This document shows positions 29,301-44,300 of a stretch of 48,058 bases of DNA, in pieces. This DNA is from Planctomycetaceae bacterium (GTDB lineage: Bacteria > Planctomycetota > Planctomycetia > Pirellulales > Pirellulaceae): NCBI GenBank assembly GCA_005798335.1, contig SYJV01000212.1, positions 1-48,058 of the forward strand, read 5' to 3'. Numbering within the stretch: the first letter of the stretch is position 1; the number at the start of each line of letters is the position of its first letter. The translations under genes were made by a program, and so were the position numbers. The notes under the pieces are model-generated. The model was not told the origin of the DNA, searched no databases, and worked only from the letters and a program-made list of their open reading frames with translations.

Positions 29301-32300
29301 GTCCGAGCGTGTCGTAAACGTAACGAGTCTTGTGGCCCTCGGCGTCGGTAGATTCGATGCGGCGTCCGAACTTGTCGTAGGAGAATCGCTCGGTGTGAGT
29401 CAAGCCGCCGATACCGCCCACTAAGATCGAAGAAGCCGAATTCTGTAAGCCCGCATTGGGAGACACGGTCGCCAGCACGTTACCATACGGATCGAATTGC
29501 GTGGCGGTGACGTAGCCGAACGCATTGACCGTACCGTACAACCGATTTAGCGCATCGTACTCGTAGGTCAATGATATGCCGTGCGGATTCGTGGACTTTA
29601 TCCGATTACCCACAGCGTCGTAATCGTACAGCCAATCTTTGCTGAGAGCATCGGTTTTCTTGATCAGCCGATTGGATTTATCGTAAGCGTATTGAGTGAT
29701 CCACTGGCGATTGCGGGGGTCGGTTTCGCTGATCAAATTCCCGGCTTTGTCGTAGTCGAGAACAATTTCTGCCACCGCAGGACCGATAGCGCTGCCAATG
29801 GGGCGCGTTTCCTTGATCTTGCGGCCAAGCCCATCGTAGGTGAATTGCGTCTTGATCTGATCTCCGCGCGGATCGGACTGCGATATCAAATTGCCTGTGT
29901 CGTCGAATTCGGTCTTGATGACGATCTCGTCGATGGTTCCAACGCCCTGCCGCGTTTCGCTCAGCCGCATGCGACTATCATACTTGAAATCGGTAATCAT
30001 TCCGCGCGGATCGATCGTGCGCGACTGCAAGCCGCGCGCGTCAAATACAATTTGATACGTTGCGGCAACGGTGGTTCCAGGCGCCTCGATGCGTTTGCGA
30101 ACGCGATTTAGTTTGTCGTACTCGAGGCGCGTAGCTACTCCGACTGCCTCTGGGCGATCAACTGAAGCCTCTTTCAAAATAAGATTGCCAAGCGCATCGA
30201 ACGATTGACGGGAAACGATGGTATTGTTCGTCTTCTGGCCGACGGTTGTGGTTAACTGTCGGCGATTGGCGGACCATTCATTGTGGGTGATAATGCGCGC
30301 GTCGCGGTCGCTGCCTGGCTGGGGAGCATCAATGTCGATGATCGTGTCCCAGACGTCGTATTCGTACTTCGTCGTGTGGCCGAGCGCGTCCGCATGCTCT
30401 TTGAGTCGCCCTATTGCATCGTAGGCCAAACGCTCAACGTATAGTTTCGAGTCGATATTGCCCTTCGCCCGAGCATCTGCCATCGCAATCTTGCGGCCCA
30501 TCTTGTCATAGGCATATACTGTCGTGTTGTTGAGCGGATCGACCGTGGTGACCAGGCGGCGGGCATGATCGTATTGAAACGTCGTCTTGTATTCTGCACC
30601 GCGTCCATCGGTCGTGGACAACAAATCGCCTTCGCCGCTAAACTGGGTGCGGATCGTATTCTTTTCGGCATCGATGGTTTCGTAGACACGGTTCATTCCG
30701 TCCAGACGATACTCGGTCTTGTAATCGCGTTCATCGGTTGCGACGCGCAAGTGACCGCTGGCGTAGTAAACGAATGTCTTGGGCGCCGCCGTGCCACGTT
30801 TTTCGGATTCGACTCGATTGCGTTTGTCGAATACCCACTCGGTACGAAAAGCAATGGCAGTACCAAAGCCAATCGTTTCCGCGGTTCGGTTACCAGCTAG
30901 ATCGTACTCTCGACGGGTCTTGTGGTTTTCGGCATTGGTCAGTTCAACCACTTGATCAAACAGATTGTATGTCTGCTTGGTTACCTGCTCCTGTTTGCCG
31001 TTGTACACAGTTTGCGTGACGAGCCGGTCGGCATTGTCATATGCGAATTTGACCTTCTGGTCGGGCAATGGACCAGTCTGCAATTCGATGCGTCCGCGCG
31101 CGTCCAAGTCCAAGGTCACTGCTTTCCCATGCGGAGGAATTTCGCCGATCTTGCGCCCAGCCTTATCACGCAGTGTCTTCGTGAGGCGGCCCAGTCCGTC
31201 GTAGGTTCGAATCAAGTCGCCGTGTTTGTCGTGGACTTCGACGTTAAACGTTCCATCGGGGCGCTGGGTGACTTGAGTTGCACCGCCGGGTTCTTCCAGC
31301 ACATCGTACGTTGGCTTGAGATTCACTAATTTGTATGCGTTCTTGGTCGTCAGACTCAGCCCACCTGGCTCGACAACGGTAGTCACATTTCGGTCGAGTA
31401 CATCGTAAGTGAAAGTCGTGACATTTCCGTCCAAATCCACACGCCGAATTAGATTACCTTGCGCGTCATAGTCCATCTTCGAACCGAATTGCGGCGTGAC
31501 CGGGTTGGCCACATGATTGGTTTCGAGCACGCGATTCATTTTGTCGCGTTTGTATATGGTTCGATTGTTATTCGCGTCAAACGTCTCCGTGGGTTTCCCG
31601 GTCAAATCCGCATAGACGAATTTCTCGAAGCCATCGACATAAATAGCGCGGTCCAGCCGACCGTAAATGTCGTAGGTATAGTTGATGTCATTGCCTCGTC
31701 CATCTTTGACTTGCCTGCGCAGCCCTTGCGAATTGTATACATAATGCGTGGTCACCGCAGATGGACTACCTGTCGGAGCGTGCGGGTCGGTAACGGTCGC
31801 GCTGAGAATGTTCCCTTTGCCGTCGAGTTTGTTTTCCGTACGTCGGCCGACACCATCGACCGTTATCACGACCTGATTGAAGCTCTGGCTATACAAACTC
31901 GGAAATTCGTAGTCGTATTGATAGATCGTCTCCGAGGTCGTCGATTTGTTGGGACAATCTTTGATCGATTTGACGTTGTCGAAAGCATCATAGGTATAGC
32001 ACATGAGATTTCCGACGGCATCTTCTTCCGCAGTAATCCTGCCCGACGAGCTGTTGCGACCTTGAACCGAGGTTCGCCTTTCGTCTTGGCGCGAGTCGTG
32101 ATACTGGCCATAGCTGGTCATGCCAAACGTAGTTGCGGTGCCACGAAAATCCTTATAGTCGGCCTGCGCTAGGTACTTGGTTTTTTCGCTAGCCGTTTGC
32201 TCGGGCGTGGCGCCGCAACGAATCGCCAGTAGCGAGCTTTGGTCGATCGTCTCTGGCGATGACAATTCAAACAGCTCAGGTGCGTTTTCGGCGTCGGTGG

Positions 32301-35300
32301 ACTTGCTGACCGAGTAGGTGAATTTTACCTGAGCCGCCTTGAGCGAAAACGTCTCACCATCGACGCGCCGACCGGAGGCAATGCGCCCGACCTCGTCGTA
32401 CTTGTACGTTTCTTGGAATGGGTCGTCGAGCGGTTCGTTGGGTGCGTGACCGCGTTTGAGTATTTGACTGGTCAGCAGATGCTTGGTTCCTTCGCGGATC
32501 GTGCCTTTCTCGGGTTGGGTCAACCCAACGGACGCGCCGTAAGCGAAAGTCCGCTTCGAACCATCTGGGTCGGTGATCGACTCCAAGTGACCGTCTTTAT
32601 AGGAGAAGCGAGTAATTCGTCCGTCGGGATCTTTCATGCTCTCGACTCGGTTACCAAGATAAATAAACTCGGTCGCCAATCCGACCGGATCGATAATCTT
32701 GGTTAGGTTTTTGTCGACGTGCTCGAATCGAGTCACATTTCCATTGCGATCGGTGACGGTGTTGAGCCTGCCTTGGCTGTCAAAGCGTTCGATAGTTCCA
32801 TCGCGCAAGCGGCGTTCGAACAGCTTGTTGACGATGCGCAAAACGGAGTGGTCGTTGGCCAGTGAAGTGTAAGGCTGATCGGCTTGTTGCGGTGCGAGGA
32901 AAATTTGCTCTTGGCCGTTGCCATCGACCAGCAAAGCGCCAGCATCGCCCGGGTAGAGTCGCAGGTAACCCGCGATTCCCCAGCCGGCGCCGATGGGACC
33001 ATCGGTCGAGTTGACGACTGCGACCGGAAAAGTCTGCCGCAGTAGATCGCCTTGATATTTTCCGTCGACGTTGCGCAGAATTCCGTAATCCAATAGGAAG
33101 GTATACAATCCCGTCTCGCCTTTGCCGAGATCGATTTGCAATCCCGCTCCAAAAGAATGTTCGGCGACGCTTACTAAGTTTGAAGGAGTCTTGTTTTCGA
33201 ACTTTGGTATCTTGAATAGGTTCTCGCTGCCTACTAGTCCAAGTTTGCGAGCATCGGCCTCTTCAAGGCCCAAACCGGCAATTCGCGTGTCGCCCAATTG
33301 CGCTGTCAGGCGTGCTACGAATCGATCTTTCGCGACATCGACTGTCTGCTTATCCAAGTTGGATGCTGCAAAGTGGAAGACTTGCAGCGGGTCCGCTCGC
33401 AATGAGTCGTAATGCAAGACGAGCCCTCGGTCCTGCTCCTGCGAACGATAACTGACGAGGGAATGCATTTCATGAAGAGCCCCCGTATGCACTTCGACGT
33501 TGGCGGTGATTCCCGCTTCGACCTGAAACGGCCCGTTGGGGAATGCGTTCATCGAAGGTGTTTGGTTGTAGGGCGTTGGCACCAAGAGAATGGATTGCTC
33601 GTCAACTGCGGGCTGCACCGAAACACCGCGTGGCAATCGACCACCTGGCAAAGGCGCGTAACTGTTGGGACTATTATTGTCGGGGCCTCTAGGCGGAACT
33701 CCGTACCCGAGAACGACCGAGCCATCGGTGCCCGTCGTTCTAAAGAAACGGAAATCAGCCGCTACGGCGGATAACGGATTGACCCAATCGATGGGAACCG
33801 TCGACAGCGGTCCGCGCAGGAGATTCGATAGTGGACCATTGCTGGCGGGATCTTCTGGGAACTGGCTCCACGAACTCAGTTTTGGTCCGCGGGCCGATGA
33901 TTCGACTGACTTGATCATCGCAGCAAGATCATATCCCAACACCAAGCCGCGCGATTGAAAACCTGCCAACACTAAACCGCTTTGTGAGGCGACCGCCAAG
34001 TCATCTGGAAAGCCATTGATCACGGGCATAGTTGCCGCCACCACACGTGGCTTGGTGAGCGACTCGCCGAATTTGCCGAGCGGATTGCGAATCAGTGCAA
34101 AATTGCCACCTGCCGCCACCGCAACTGACTTGGGAATTGTGACGCGCAGATCTTTATCGTTGCTGGGGTCGCTATCCTTGACGTTGCCAGGCAGCGTAAT
34201 CGTTTCAGTGAAATAAGCGTTGTATGCAAAGAAGGGCCCGATATTGGGATCGTGCTTCGGATCGCCCTCGGCAAAGGTTCTAAAGCCGGTAATGATGGCA
34301 TATCCAGGATGGGAACCGATCTTGTCCTTGAATTTGTCGGCTGGTACGTATTGAATTCCCTGCGCGTTGCTGACTCCGTGGACTTGAGTGCCGCGCCCTT
34401 CGATCAATCGCGGAATGATCCCGTATCCGGTCAAATCGACTTGATCGACAACGTGCCCACCCGAACTCTCGCGGCGAACGATAGTCACGCCATGTTTGTC
34501 GTCAACTCGATCAGCGACGAGCATGACGTTCGGATCATCGGTGGCAGTGATTTCATACGGCCCAACTCCAACGACGGTTACGGCATCCAAGTCTCGCGGA
34601 TCAAAGGTTGGAATTGCGATCGGTAACCCCTTTTCGTCTCGCAACTTGACGCTCAGCAACACGCCTTGCGAACCACCGACGACGCCAAACAGATCGCGTG
34701 CCGGAGCTGTGACGTACAATCGGTTTCCGTCAGGCGTAACCGCTAGTCCGCGCAGTCCAATCTTGCCAATGGCGCTGATGCCGCTAGCAACGCTTGGAAA
34801 ATTGATCGTTTGAATGAGCTGGTGATACTTAGACGAGTAAGGGTCAATATCGATCACATACACACTTGCGCGGCCACGATCGCTTACGTAGAGTCGACGG
34901 CCAAGTGGATCGGAGGTCACGTCGAATGGACGCGAGCCCGGGGGCAGGGTGATGTGATTGGTGCCTTGTGTGTCCGGAGTTGGTCCGCTGGCTGCGTCGG
35001 GTTTGAGATCGATTTCATGCAAGGCCAATGCGTCTATGACTGAAACACCGCCATTCTCGAGCGTCACATAAAATCGCGTGCCATCGGGTGTTGCCAGTGT
35101 CTTTCGCGGTGCGAGAGTTCGGCCGAGGCCGACGCCCAGGCGGATCGATGCGGCCACCGAAGGTTCGAGCTTGGGTGGATCATCGGTGGTCGCGGTCGCT
35201 GACTTCTTGCACGCGTTCACTACCTTATCGTCCAACTCAGCCGCGCAGATGTTGTAAATGACCACGCGATCTTCGCCGCCTGAAGCTGCCGCTGCATAAA

Positions 35301-38300
35301 GACCTTCGGACAGAACGGCGATGGGATTGCTGGTGAATTCCTGACGCTTGAATCGTCCATCCAATGGCATATCCATCGGTCGGGTCACAGTGATCGTTCC
35401 GGCACCTATGGCAGCGCCGGCAGGCACGGCTGCCGAGAGGATCTTGTCTTTCAGTGTCAACTTCGAGCCGGGAATGCGTACGTCTGGGCTGCCGACAACT
35501 TTCACTGTCCCTTGCTCGTCGAAGGTATCTCTGCCACCGATCTCCAGCGTAAGATAAATATCTGCGAGTTTGCTTCCCAAAGTGCTTGAGTTGAAGTTGG
35601 GTGCGTTCTTGTAGGGATTTTCTTGCAACAAGTTGTCGACTTGTAGGACGATTTCAACACTGCCACCGCTAGTCGTCGGGAATTGGATTTGACCCCTGAC
35701 AAGCGCGGGACTGGTGAAATACTGATCGACGCGCGGAATTCCAGGCAACACATAATTGTGAACTTGACCTGCTGCCAACTGAACTTGGCTGGATTCGATT
35801 TCGACCAAACCCTGTGGGCTGGTTCGATACGTTGTCACTAGATAGGGAATGTTGACGACCGCCGGCACCAGCACAGTCCCAAAGATATCGTTGGCGGCAT
35901 AATAAATCGAATCTGCTGTTCCACCGAACGCGTCCATCCGCATCACGTAGCTGCCAAACCGCGCATCGCCAAACAGAGCATTGCGAGTGTTCAGATCCTG
36001 AATCGCACCCAATGCGGTTAATACCGTAGGAACACCTGCAAAGAGAATTCCAGATGCACTTGGATGCATCAGGCCTCGCAGGTCTGCTGGCGATCGTGCC
36101 AGGACTCCAACATTCGGCGGCGAAGTCGTCCGCACTCGCCCATCCTGGTCAACACGGGCCGAATCGACCAACTGCCAAGTGCGCTGAATGGGTTGTCCTT
36201 CAAGCTGTACGTCGACAGGTTGGAACAAATAAATTGGTTGACCCGCGGCAATTCCCAATGGCGCGGGAAACGAAACGCTCAGCGGATAATCGCTTCCCTC
36301 TTCGATGCCGCTGATTTTGATCCCCGAGCCAAATTGGAATCCCGTTGGTAGTCCGTAAGGCAGATCACTCGACTGTAGAGCCGAAACGCTAACCGAAGTA
36401 TTGCGAGCCAAAGCCCCCGAGGGGACTTCAACCTGGATACCAGCGACATCACCAACAATTCCTCCACCCTGGCCAATCGTCGCCGTCGAGCCCAAAGGCG
36501 ACGCCACAGTGATCGTGGAAATGAAACTCTGACCACCTTGGAATACAAACACGCGCGTCGTGCCGTTGGCAAGTGCCGTGAGCAAACCGTCGGTACCGAT
36601 GGTTGCAATAGCTGGACTCTCGACCACGTACATTGCACCAGAGCTGGCCGAGGAAACGTTGCTGACGGATGCGATATCGCGCTCGCGAACGACGAATTGC
36701 CGAGTCTTTCCCACTGGCAACGTATAGCTTGAGGGAAAGACATCGATGCGGTGTTGATCGCGGGTCGCGATGCGCACCAAGGCGCCCGTTTGCAATCCTG
36801 CAGCGGCGATGGTGACCAACGTCTTGCCCACTTCCTTGGCAATGACAACGCCACGATCAGTGACTTGTGCAAGCGAGTTTGCTCGGCTGCCAAACGTAAC
36901 TTCGCTGGCGGGCAACGCCTCGAGAGCACCATCGAAAAGCACGCCGAATACTTGAATTCGCTGGGTTTGGCCGACTTCGAGGTCGACTACGCGGCTGTCA
37001 AGTTCCAGTCCGACATAGGCCAGGCTTTGAACGGCGATCGAGATCGGCTGCGACGCCGAATCCAACAATCCGTCGGTGGCCTTGATCGTCAGTTGCATGG
37101 GATCGGTGCGACCGACGTCGGGAACGACCAGCACCAGCGAATCGCCGAGATACCGAACCGTTCCACCGGTAATTTGTGACGACCAAACGATTAACTCGTC
37201 TGCATGTGGATCTGCCCAAAGTGTCGCTAGATCGACAACGGTGCCGCGCTGGCCTCGGCTGACCAGAGGCTGCGTCGACGCGCGAAATTCGGGTGCTAAA
37301 TTCAATAGCGTTCCTAGTGCGGAGATATACGCCGACTGGTCGAGGGCATCAATTTTTCCGTCGCGATTAAAATCGGCGCGCGAATTGAACGCGGCTTGTC
37401 CAGACTGTGCACCCAATGCCGCCGCCAACAACGAACCATCTGCCGCGGTCACACTACCGTTGTCATCGACGTCGCCCACCAACTGGGTCGTCAACGTAAA
37501 CGGCCCAGACGTGGCGTCGCGAGAGGCGAATCGCAGTACATACACGCCACTGCGATCAAAACTCAATAGAGTCACGCTCCGGCCATTCGACGTGACTCCC
37601 GACCGCGCTACGGAGCCATCGGCCGCTATGAGGTCGGGTTGCAAGCCAGTCGAGCCCACAACGTCGAAAGCAAATGTGATGTGACCGTGAGCTGTGGCAG
37701 CGAGTTCCGTTTCTGAGATGACAAGCGAGAAGCGCGATTCGAGTCCGGAAGCAAGTGAGCCACTGTGAGTTTGGAACAGCAAGTTGCGAGTTGAACCAAA
37801 TTGGCGATCAATCGATTGTTGCCCGACGAAAAGGCCCTCGTTCGAGTATTTGATCTGCTGTCCAGTTTCGCTCAGAGGAACGATCGTTATCAATCGACCT
37901 GCCGCATCGTAACCGAAGTGAGTTTTTGCCGCGCTGGTGGTATCGCTCAAATCGATCGCCAACACCAATCTGCCCGAGTTGTCGTAACGGTACGATTGCC
38001 GCTGGCCACCAGGTTGGATCGCTTCGGATATTCTTCCCGCGGCATCGTTGATGACGGACCAGCGCGCGCCGTCCGCCGCGATGAGACCACTGTCGCTCCA
38101 GATCACTTGACGACCACTGGCCCCAACACTTGAATGGAGCGAATAATCGCTGGAGGCAAGTTCCGCTGCGCGATATCGGTATGACAGGCCGCCTAGCGAG
38201 TCGAGCTGGAATGACCATGAGTCGTCGCGCGCGAGGACTTCCGATGAGTAGGGCAAGCCGTTACCCAGAACGTACATTCTACCCGCCACAGCGCGCAGCT

Positions 38301-41300
38301 CAGCGAAGGGAACTTGCAAAGTCCATCCATCGGTGCGGTCGGCCAAGAATGCCGGTGTGAAAATCGTGAGCCCGCCTACGGTCCTGGACACCGGCTGAAA
38401 CGTAAAACCAACTCGCTCGCCATCGGGGCGACTGATGTAGACTCGCTGACCGATTCTCCAAGCTGAGTCCGCAAGCGACGTGCCTTGACTGGACGAATGG
38501 TGTTGCGACACAGAAATCCGCGGCTCGAGCATCGGCAGGGACCAACCGGTTCCCAGCAGACCACTGCGATTGTTCGAGAGACTGTCGTAGCGCCGGATTA
38601 TTTCGATTGGCACGCCATCGAGATTGATTGACGCATCGATTCGTTGAGTCGTGAACGAAGCCTGCTTTTCTGTCGAGCTAATTTCGAGCCTGCGCTCTAG
38701 GGTTGATTCCAATCCTCCGAGATCCACTGCGCGAGCTCGCAGTGTATAGAAACCATTTTCAAAGCGGCTCGAGTCGATGACAACTTGCTGAGTACCACTC
38801 GCGCGACCGGTGGCAAGTACCGTTCCGGTCAAAGCACTCTCTGGCACTAATTCAATCGTGAACAAGTCCAACGAATCATCCAAAACTTGAAACGCGGTTT
38901 CCAAACGACCCGCCAGAATTCGTTGGCCGTCGATCAAGGTCGTCGAGAGGATCGGCTTGTTTAGGTCAACCGGATTGCGAACTCGTATCGTTGTTCGCAC
39001 GACCGTTTCAGCGTTATCGATCGTGCGTACTGTGGCGACGGCTTCATAGCTGCCAACCGCAGTTGGCTTGAAGTTTGCGCGACCCAGCGAGTCCAGAGAA
39101 TAGGCGCGACCGGCGATTGTGAGTTGAATCGATGCCACTGGGTTAACGCTATCGACGATCGGCTGCACGAGGACTTCCGAGCCAGGAATGACTGCGAAAC
39201 TGGGCGTCACGACAAGCTGAACTTGGGGAGCCGGTGAAGCAGCCAGCACCTCGATCTCCATCGTTCTGGCAACACTGAACTCGCCGTCCTCGGCGATAAA
39301 GCGTATCGTGTATCGTCCGATTTGAAAGGCTTCTGCGGTCCAACGAAACGTCTGTGATGGGATGTCGAACGTGGCACCAGGCGGCATGCCCTCAACCTTC
39401 CACGCAAGTGCGTCGCGATCAGGATCAGTCGCGTTAATCGAAACACTCAGGGGAACTCCCACGACTGCGGTTCTTGTCGTCGGAACGGTCAACTGTGGTG
39501 AGCGATTGATGTTGAGTACTTGTATGGCCAGCGCTCCCTGCGCAGTTCCTCCGCGCGCGTCGGCACCCTCGTAGGAAATTGTATAGCCACCAGCACTGTC
39601 GTAGCCGGGTGTCCAAAGCAATAGCCCGCTATTCTCATCCAAACTAACGCCGGTCGGGTTCGTTCCAGTTAATCGAAACCGCACGGGATCGCCATCCGGG
39701 TCGGAGATCGGCACGACGAAACTGAAGTTATCGCCTTCGGATATCAACAGCCGCGGAGGTTGGCTGGCGACTGGTAAGCGATTCGCATCCAAAACAATGA
39801 TCGAGACGTCTTCGCCACGCGATTCGGCGCCATCGGAAACGGTCAATCGGACAGAGTAATTGCCAGCTTGCTCAAACGTCGGCCGCCACTCGATCTTGCC
39901 TGATAACATATCAAACTGAAAACCGAGCGGAACTTGAGAAGTCGTCGTCGTGCCATCGGGTGACAAGAGGTTGGCGGTGAAAAATAACGAGTTATTGTCC
40001 GGATCGGTTGCCACCGGAGCGATACTCAGTAAGTCGCCTTCGCGCACCGACTGCGTTCCTAGGGGAACTAGATTCGGTCGAGTGTTGCTCGTACGAACAT
40101 CGATCGCAAATTCTCTGGTCGACGATAGGGGACTTGTCGCGCCAGCGTGACCGTCGTCGGCAACGGTAATTTTGAAGGAATGAACACCTAGTTGTGCTTG
40201 CGTGGGAGTCCAGCGAAACCGCGACAATCCATAGATCGAGGTTGGTTCCAAAACAGCTCCCGTCGGCCAAGTTGACGCCGAAAACTGCAATGGATCTTGA
40301 TCGGCATCGGTTGCTCGAACATCGAATACCATCTGTTGACCAACGACGGCCACACGACTGGGAAGTGTTGCGAGTTTCGGCGGCTCATTCAGGCTAGTGA
40401 CGTTGATCAGAAATTGTGATGTTCCTACTAGCGCCGGTGTTCCCGTAGCTTCGGTAGCGCGCAACACGATCAAGTAACTTCCTCGGTCGCCGGCAGCAGG
40501 ATTCGCGCGTAGCGTTGCGGTACCGTCACCGTTATCGGTGAAGGCGACGAATCCAGGCAGTTGATTGAGCGATCCTACGACGGACTCATCGAGACTGGCG
40601 GAAAGGATTAAACGTCCAGACTCAGGATCTTGTGATCGCAGCGTCGCAGTTAGTGTTTCGCCCGCCGCGATCGACTTGTCGCTGATCGCGTCCCACCGCG
40701 GCGCGCCATTGGCATCGTTGACTCGAATGCTCAACGTTGACGTATCGGTGGTCGGTAGATTCGTTCCGTCACCATCATCGCGAGCGGTAAATGTTACATC
40801 GTAGGTACCGGCTTGGTCGAAGGTGGGCGTCCACTGGAAAATTTGAGTCGCGGCGTCGTATTTGGCGCCGGATGGCAACGCAGTATGCGTATATGACAAC
40901 AAGGCTTGCAGGCTTCCTTGATCGGCTTGAAAATCGTCGGCCGTTGGCAGCGGATTCGAAGAGCTGGTCGGCGTCTCGGGATCGTAACCGGCGATACGGA
41001 GCCGAATTGTCTGCCCCTCGAATACTGTAAAGGCATCGAGCTGCGGCATCGTAACCGCTCCGTTGACGTTTTCGACAACGATTTGGAAACTCGTTTCTAC
41101 TGCTGCAAGTCCGTCATTGACTAACACTGTGATCGGGTAAATGCCATGTTGGTTGTAGGCGGGAGTCCATTGGAGAACGCCACTGTTCGGATCGAGAAAC
41201 GCGCCCGGTGGCAGATTAGGCGATCGATAAGTCAAACGGTCGCCATCCGCATCCGTGGCGCGGATCAGCATTGAGAGTGAATCGCCCTCGCGCAATGACC

Positions 41301-44300
41301 GATTGGTTAGCGGCTGCAGATCCGGAGAGCTGTTGCGGTTGCTGACCACAATTTCAAACTGCCGTCTTTCGATCGCAAGTCCATCGCTGGCATACACGGT
41401 TACTTTTTCGTAGCGTCCGGCGCCACTGGCGTTTGGACGATAGCGAATGGCGTTGTTCAGTGAATCGAAAGCTGCACCCGGCGGAAGGCGATCAGCCCAA
41501 TAGAACAACCGGTCGCCATCAGCATCAAAGGCACTGACGGGAATTTCGATCAACGAACCTTCTAGAGTTGACACGTTCTCAATCGGAGCCAAAACAGGTG
41601 GCGTATTGATGCCGCTCACATCGACTGACCAAGATTGCGCGCGATAAGCGCCGCGAGAATCAAATGCCCGCATTTCGAATGGGACTGAGGTGGTAGCGCT
41701 ACGCGGTGGAGCCCAATTGACCAGGCCCGTGTTGGCATCGACCGTGGCTCCCTCTGGTCCGCGAACGAGCACATAGGCGACGCTACTGCCGTCTGGATCG
41801 TCGGCGTTTGCATCATAGGCGTAAGCGGTCCCCACGCTGGCCGCTACCGATGGTGTTGTCGTAAAAACTGGCAATTGGTTCTTGGGGAGCGACGCCAATA
41901 CCTGGGACTGAAAACCGACTTCGAGCAGATTGGGATTCTTGAGCGCGAGCGTTACTTTGCTGCTAGTCGCTCCTACCGCCAGTGTCGTCCCCGTCCGATA
42001 TATCTCGATGTAAGGCACTAGAGCGGGATTCAATCCAGTCGTCGTTGGTTCGCCTGGCCCAATCGTGGCCAACTCCATGCCACCGCTGGTCCAAGCATCA
42101 AAACTGACCCGAATAGGACCGGCGATATCCGTTACGCCGTTATTGGTAACCGTCATGTCCACCAATAGTGTACCATCGTGACGGTTGACGCGCGGCGTAC
42201 TGAAACGTACCGCGGCCGTCGCCGAAACGTTGTCCATAACATTAAATCGCGTTGTATGACCGGTGCCACCCAAGGCGAGCCCCTGATCACTCTGGATCGA
42301 AGGCTTGACGGTGAGTTCGTAGGCGGCAGGTGGCAACGCCTCAAAGAGCAAATGACTGGTGCGAGTCTGACCGTGGTGAACAATGCGCGCGATCGACATG
42401 CCTTGACCGGTGTCGGTATTGACCAACTGATAGTTGGCAGGATTCGTCGCGGACGCCAAATCTTTGGGATCGTCAAAAATCACGCCCACATCAAACGTCA
42501 CCGAAGCCGTATTGACGACCGGGACAACACCGTCGCCAGCAATCGGAGTGGTTGATATCACGCGCGGGGCCACGATAGGTTGCAGGACATCAATCTGACC
42601 TTGCTTGGTCAGCATGACTCGACCGTCACTCAAGATTTCGATCGTCTCGATTCGCTTCGCGCCACCAGAAGCCAACGTCACGTGCCGCAGAGTTCGCAGA
42701 TCGATGGCGACAAGTTTTCCAGTGCGATCGGTCCCGGCCAGCAACAGACCGTCGAATAGCGTCCCTGGTTTGCCAATGGCCAGTGATTCCGCGGGTTCAT
42801 CCAAAGTCGCGACCACCAGGGCTCGTCCTCGATGGTCGAATCGTAATATCTCGCCGCCTCGCGGCCAAGCCGTACCATAGATAGTTCCGTCCTGGGCTAC
42901 GGCAATCGCATCCACGCGTGTTTCGCTCACTGGAATAAAACGCCGCGACAACACGTCAAAACGTTGAATGCCAGTCATGGTCGAGACGATCAACTCAGCC
43001 TTCCCCGGGACCGGCGCAATACCTAACGTTACTCCAGCCCCATAAACCGAGAGTATTTGCCCGGTCGCTGGATCGAGCTGTACCAGGCCCAGTCCGCCAC
43101 TGGTTCCCCATAGTTGGCCAACCGCGTCAAAAGCCAGCTCGTAAATGGGATGTTCGAGGGTGCTCAACAAAGTTGTTTGAGTCGTTGCCCCATCGAGTGC
43201 AAACCGAAATAGTGTTCGTCGCCCATTGCCGCCCGATGCGTATAGATACTTGCCGTCGGGACTGGACGCCAAAGCTAACGAACCAATCGACGCACCGCTG
43301 TCGCCCAACCCCACGGCAAAACTCTCCGCAGATAGCGGTTCCAAGACTCGAGTGAAAGAACTCGGTCGAGTCGTACTAGCGCGCGATGTCACGCCCGCTT
43401 GTGCTTGGATGAACAACCGGTTCGCTGAATTTACTGCGACCGGTGAGATCGATGCCAAAGCGGTTTCTATTTCGACGGGTGCCGTGGGCGGCTCACCCAA
43501 ATTTACTCTTGGTACCAACCTCGGCGCTCGGATCCCGGCAGCGACCGGCTCGACATTTCCGGCCAAATCGATAGTGCGTACTAAGAATACAGGTGGACTT
43601 GCCCCAAAGCTTGCATCCGAATAGGTAAACTCGTTTTGTCCAGCGTCCAATCGCGCGATCGTGCTATAGCGCACGCCATCTCGGCTCATCAGCACAACGG
43701 ACTCTGCCACGCCTCCATTGGGCAAGCCGTACTTGTTGGAATCGTCAGTCACTGAAAATATTATCCGATAGCGGTTGCCAGACAGCTCTGTAACAGTTGA
43801 AGTCGACACCGGCGGCCGAGCGTCAAGAGTAACGATATTGGCAAGCGACTCAATTGGTTTAGCGTCATCGAATTGAATCGTCGCAACTGTGCGAGCGGTC
43901 ATTCCAGTCTCGAGCGTCGAAATTTCGTCGGCGCTGGCGTCAATCCAGTAACCGACTTGAATCTTCTGGCCTGGCGCGATCAAGCCGACCGACGGATTGG
44001 CAGGTGGCAATCCATCGATTGGATCGATGGCCGATAAATTCCAAATCGCGGTGCGGGTAAGCACGTCGACACCGGCCGTTACTTGCAACGAGAAACCTAG
44101 CGACGAAGAAAGGTCGAATTCGCCTGTGAAAGCCGGACGGCCATCTGGAATAGCGATTCGCAAGTCACCCAGTTGTAAATCCGACAATTGGAATCGCCGT
44201 ACATCCAAGTGTGAATCCATGGGGACGGTAATGCGGATCGAGCGAGCAGCGGCTGTCGCGTTCTTGGGCAACGTGGCTTCCACCGTAAATGGTAGCGGAG

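Noticed and set aside
25300-32840. CRISPR-like array because of regular short repeats
   Set aside because: The periodicity comes from degenerate YD protein repeats in frame, not from identical DNA repeats with spacers.
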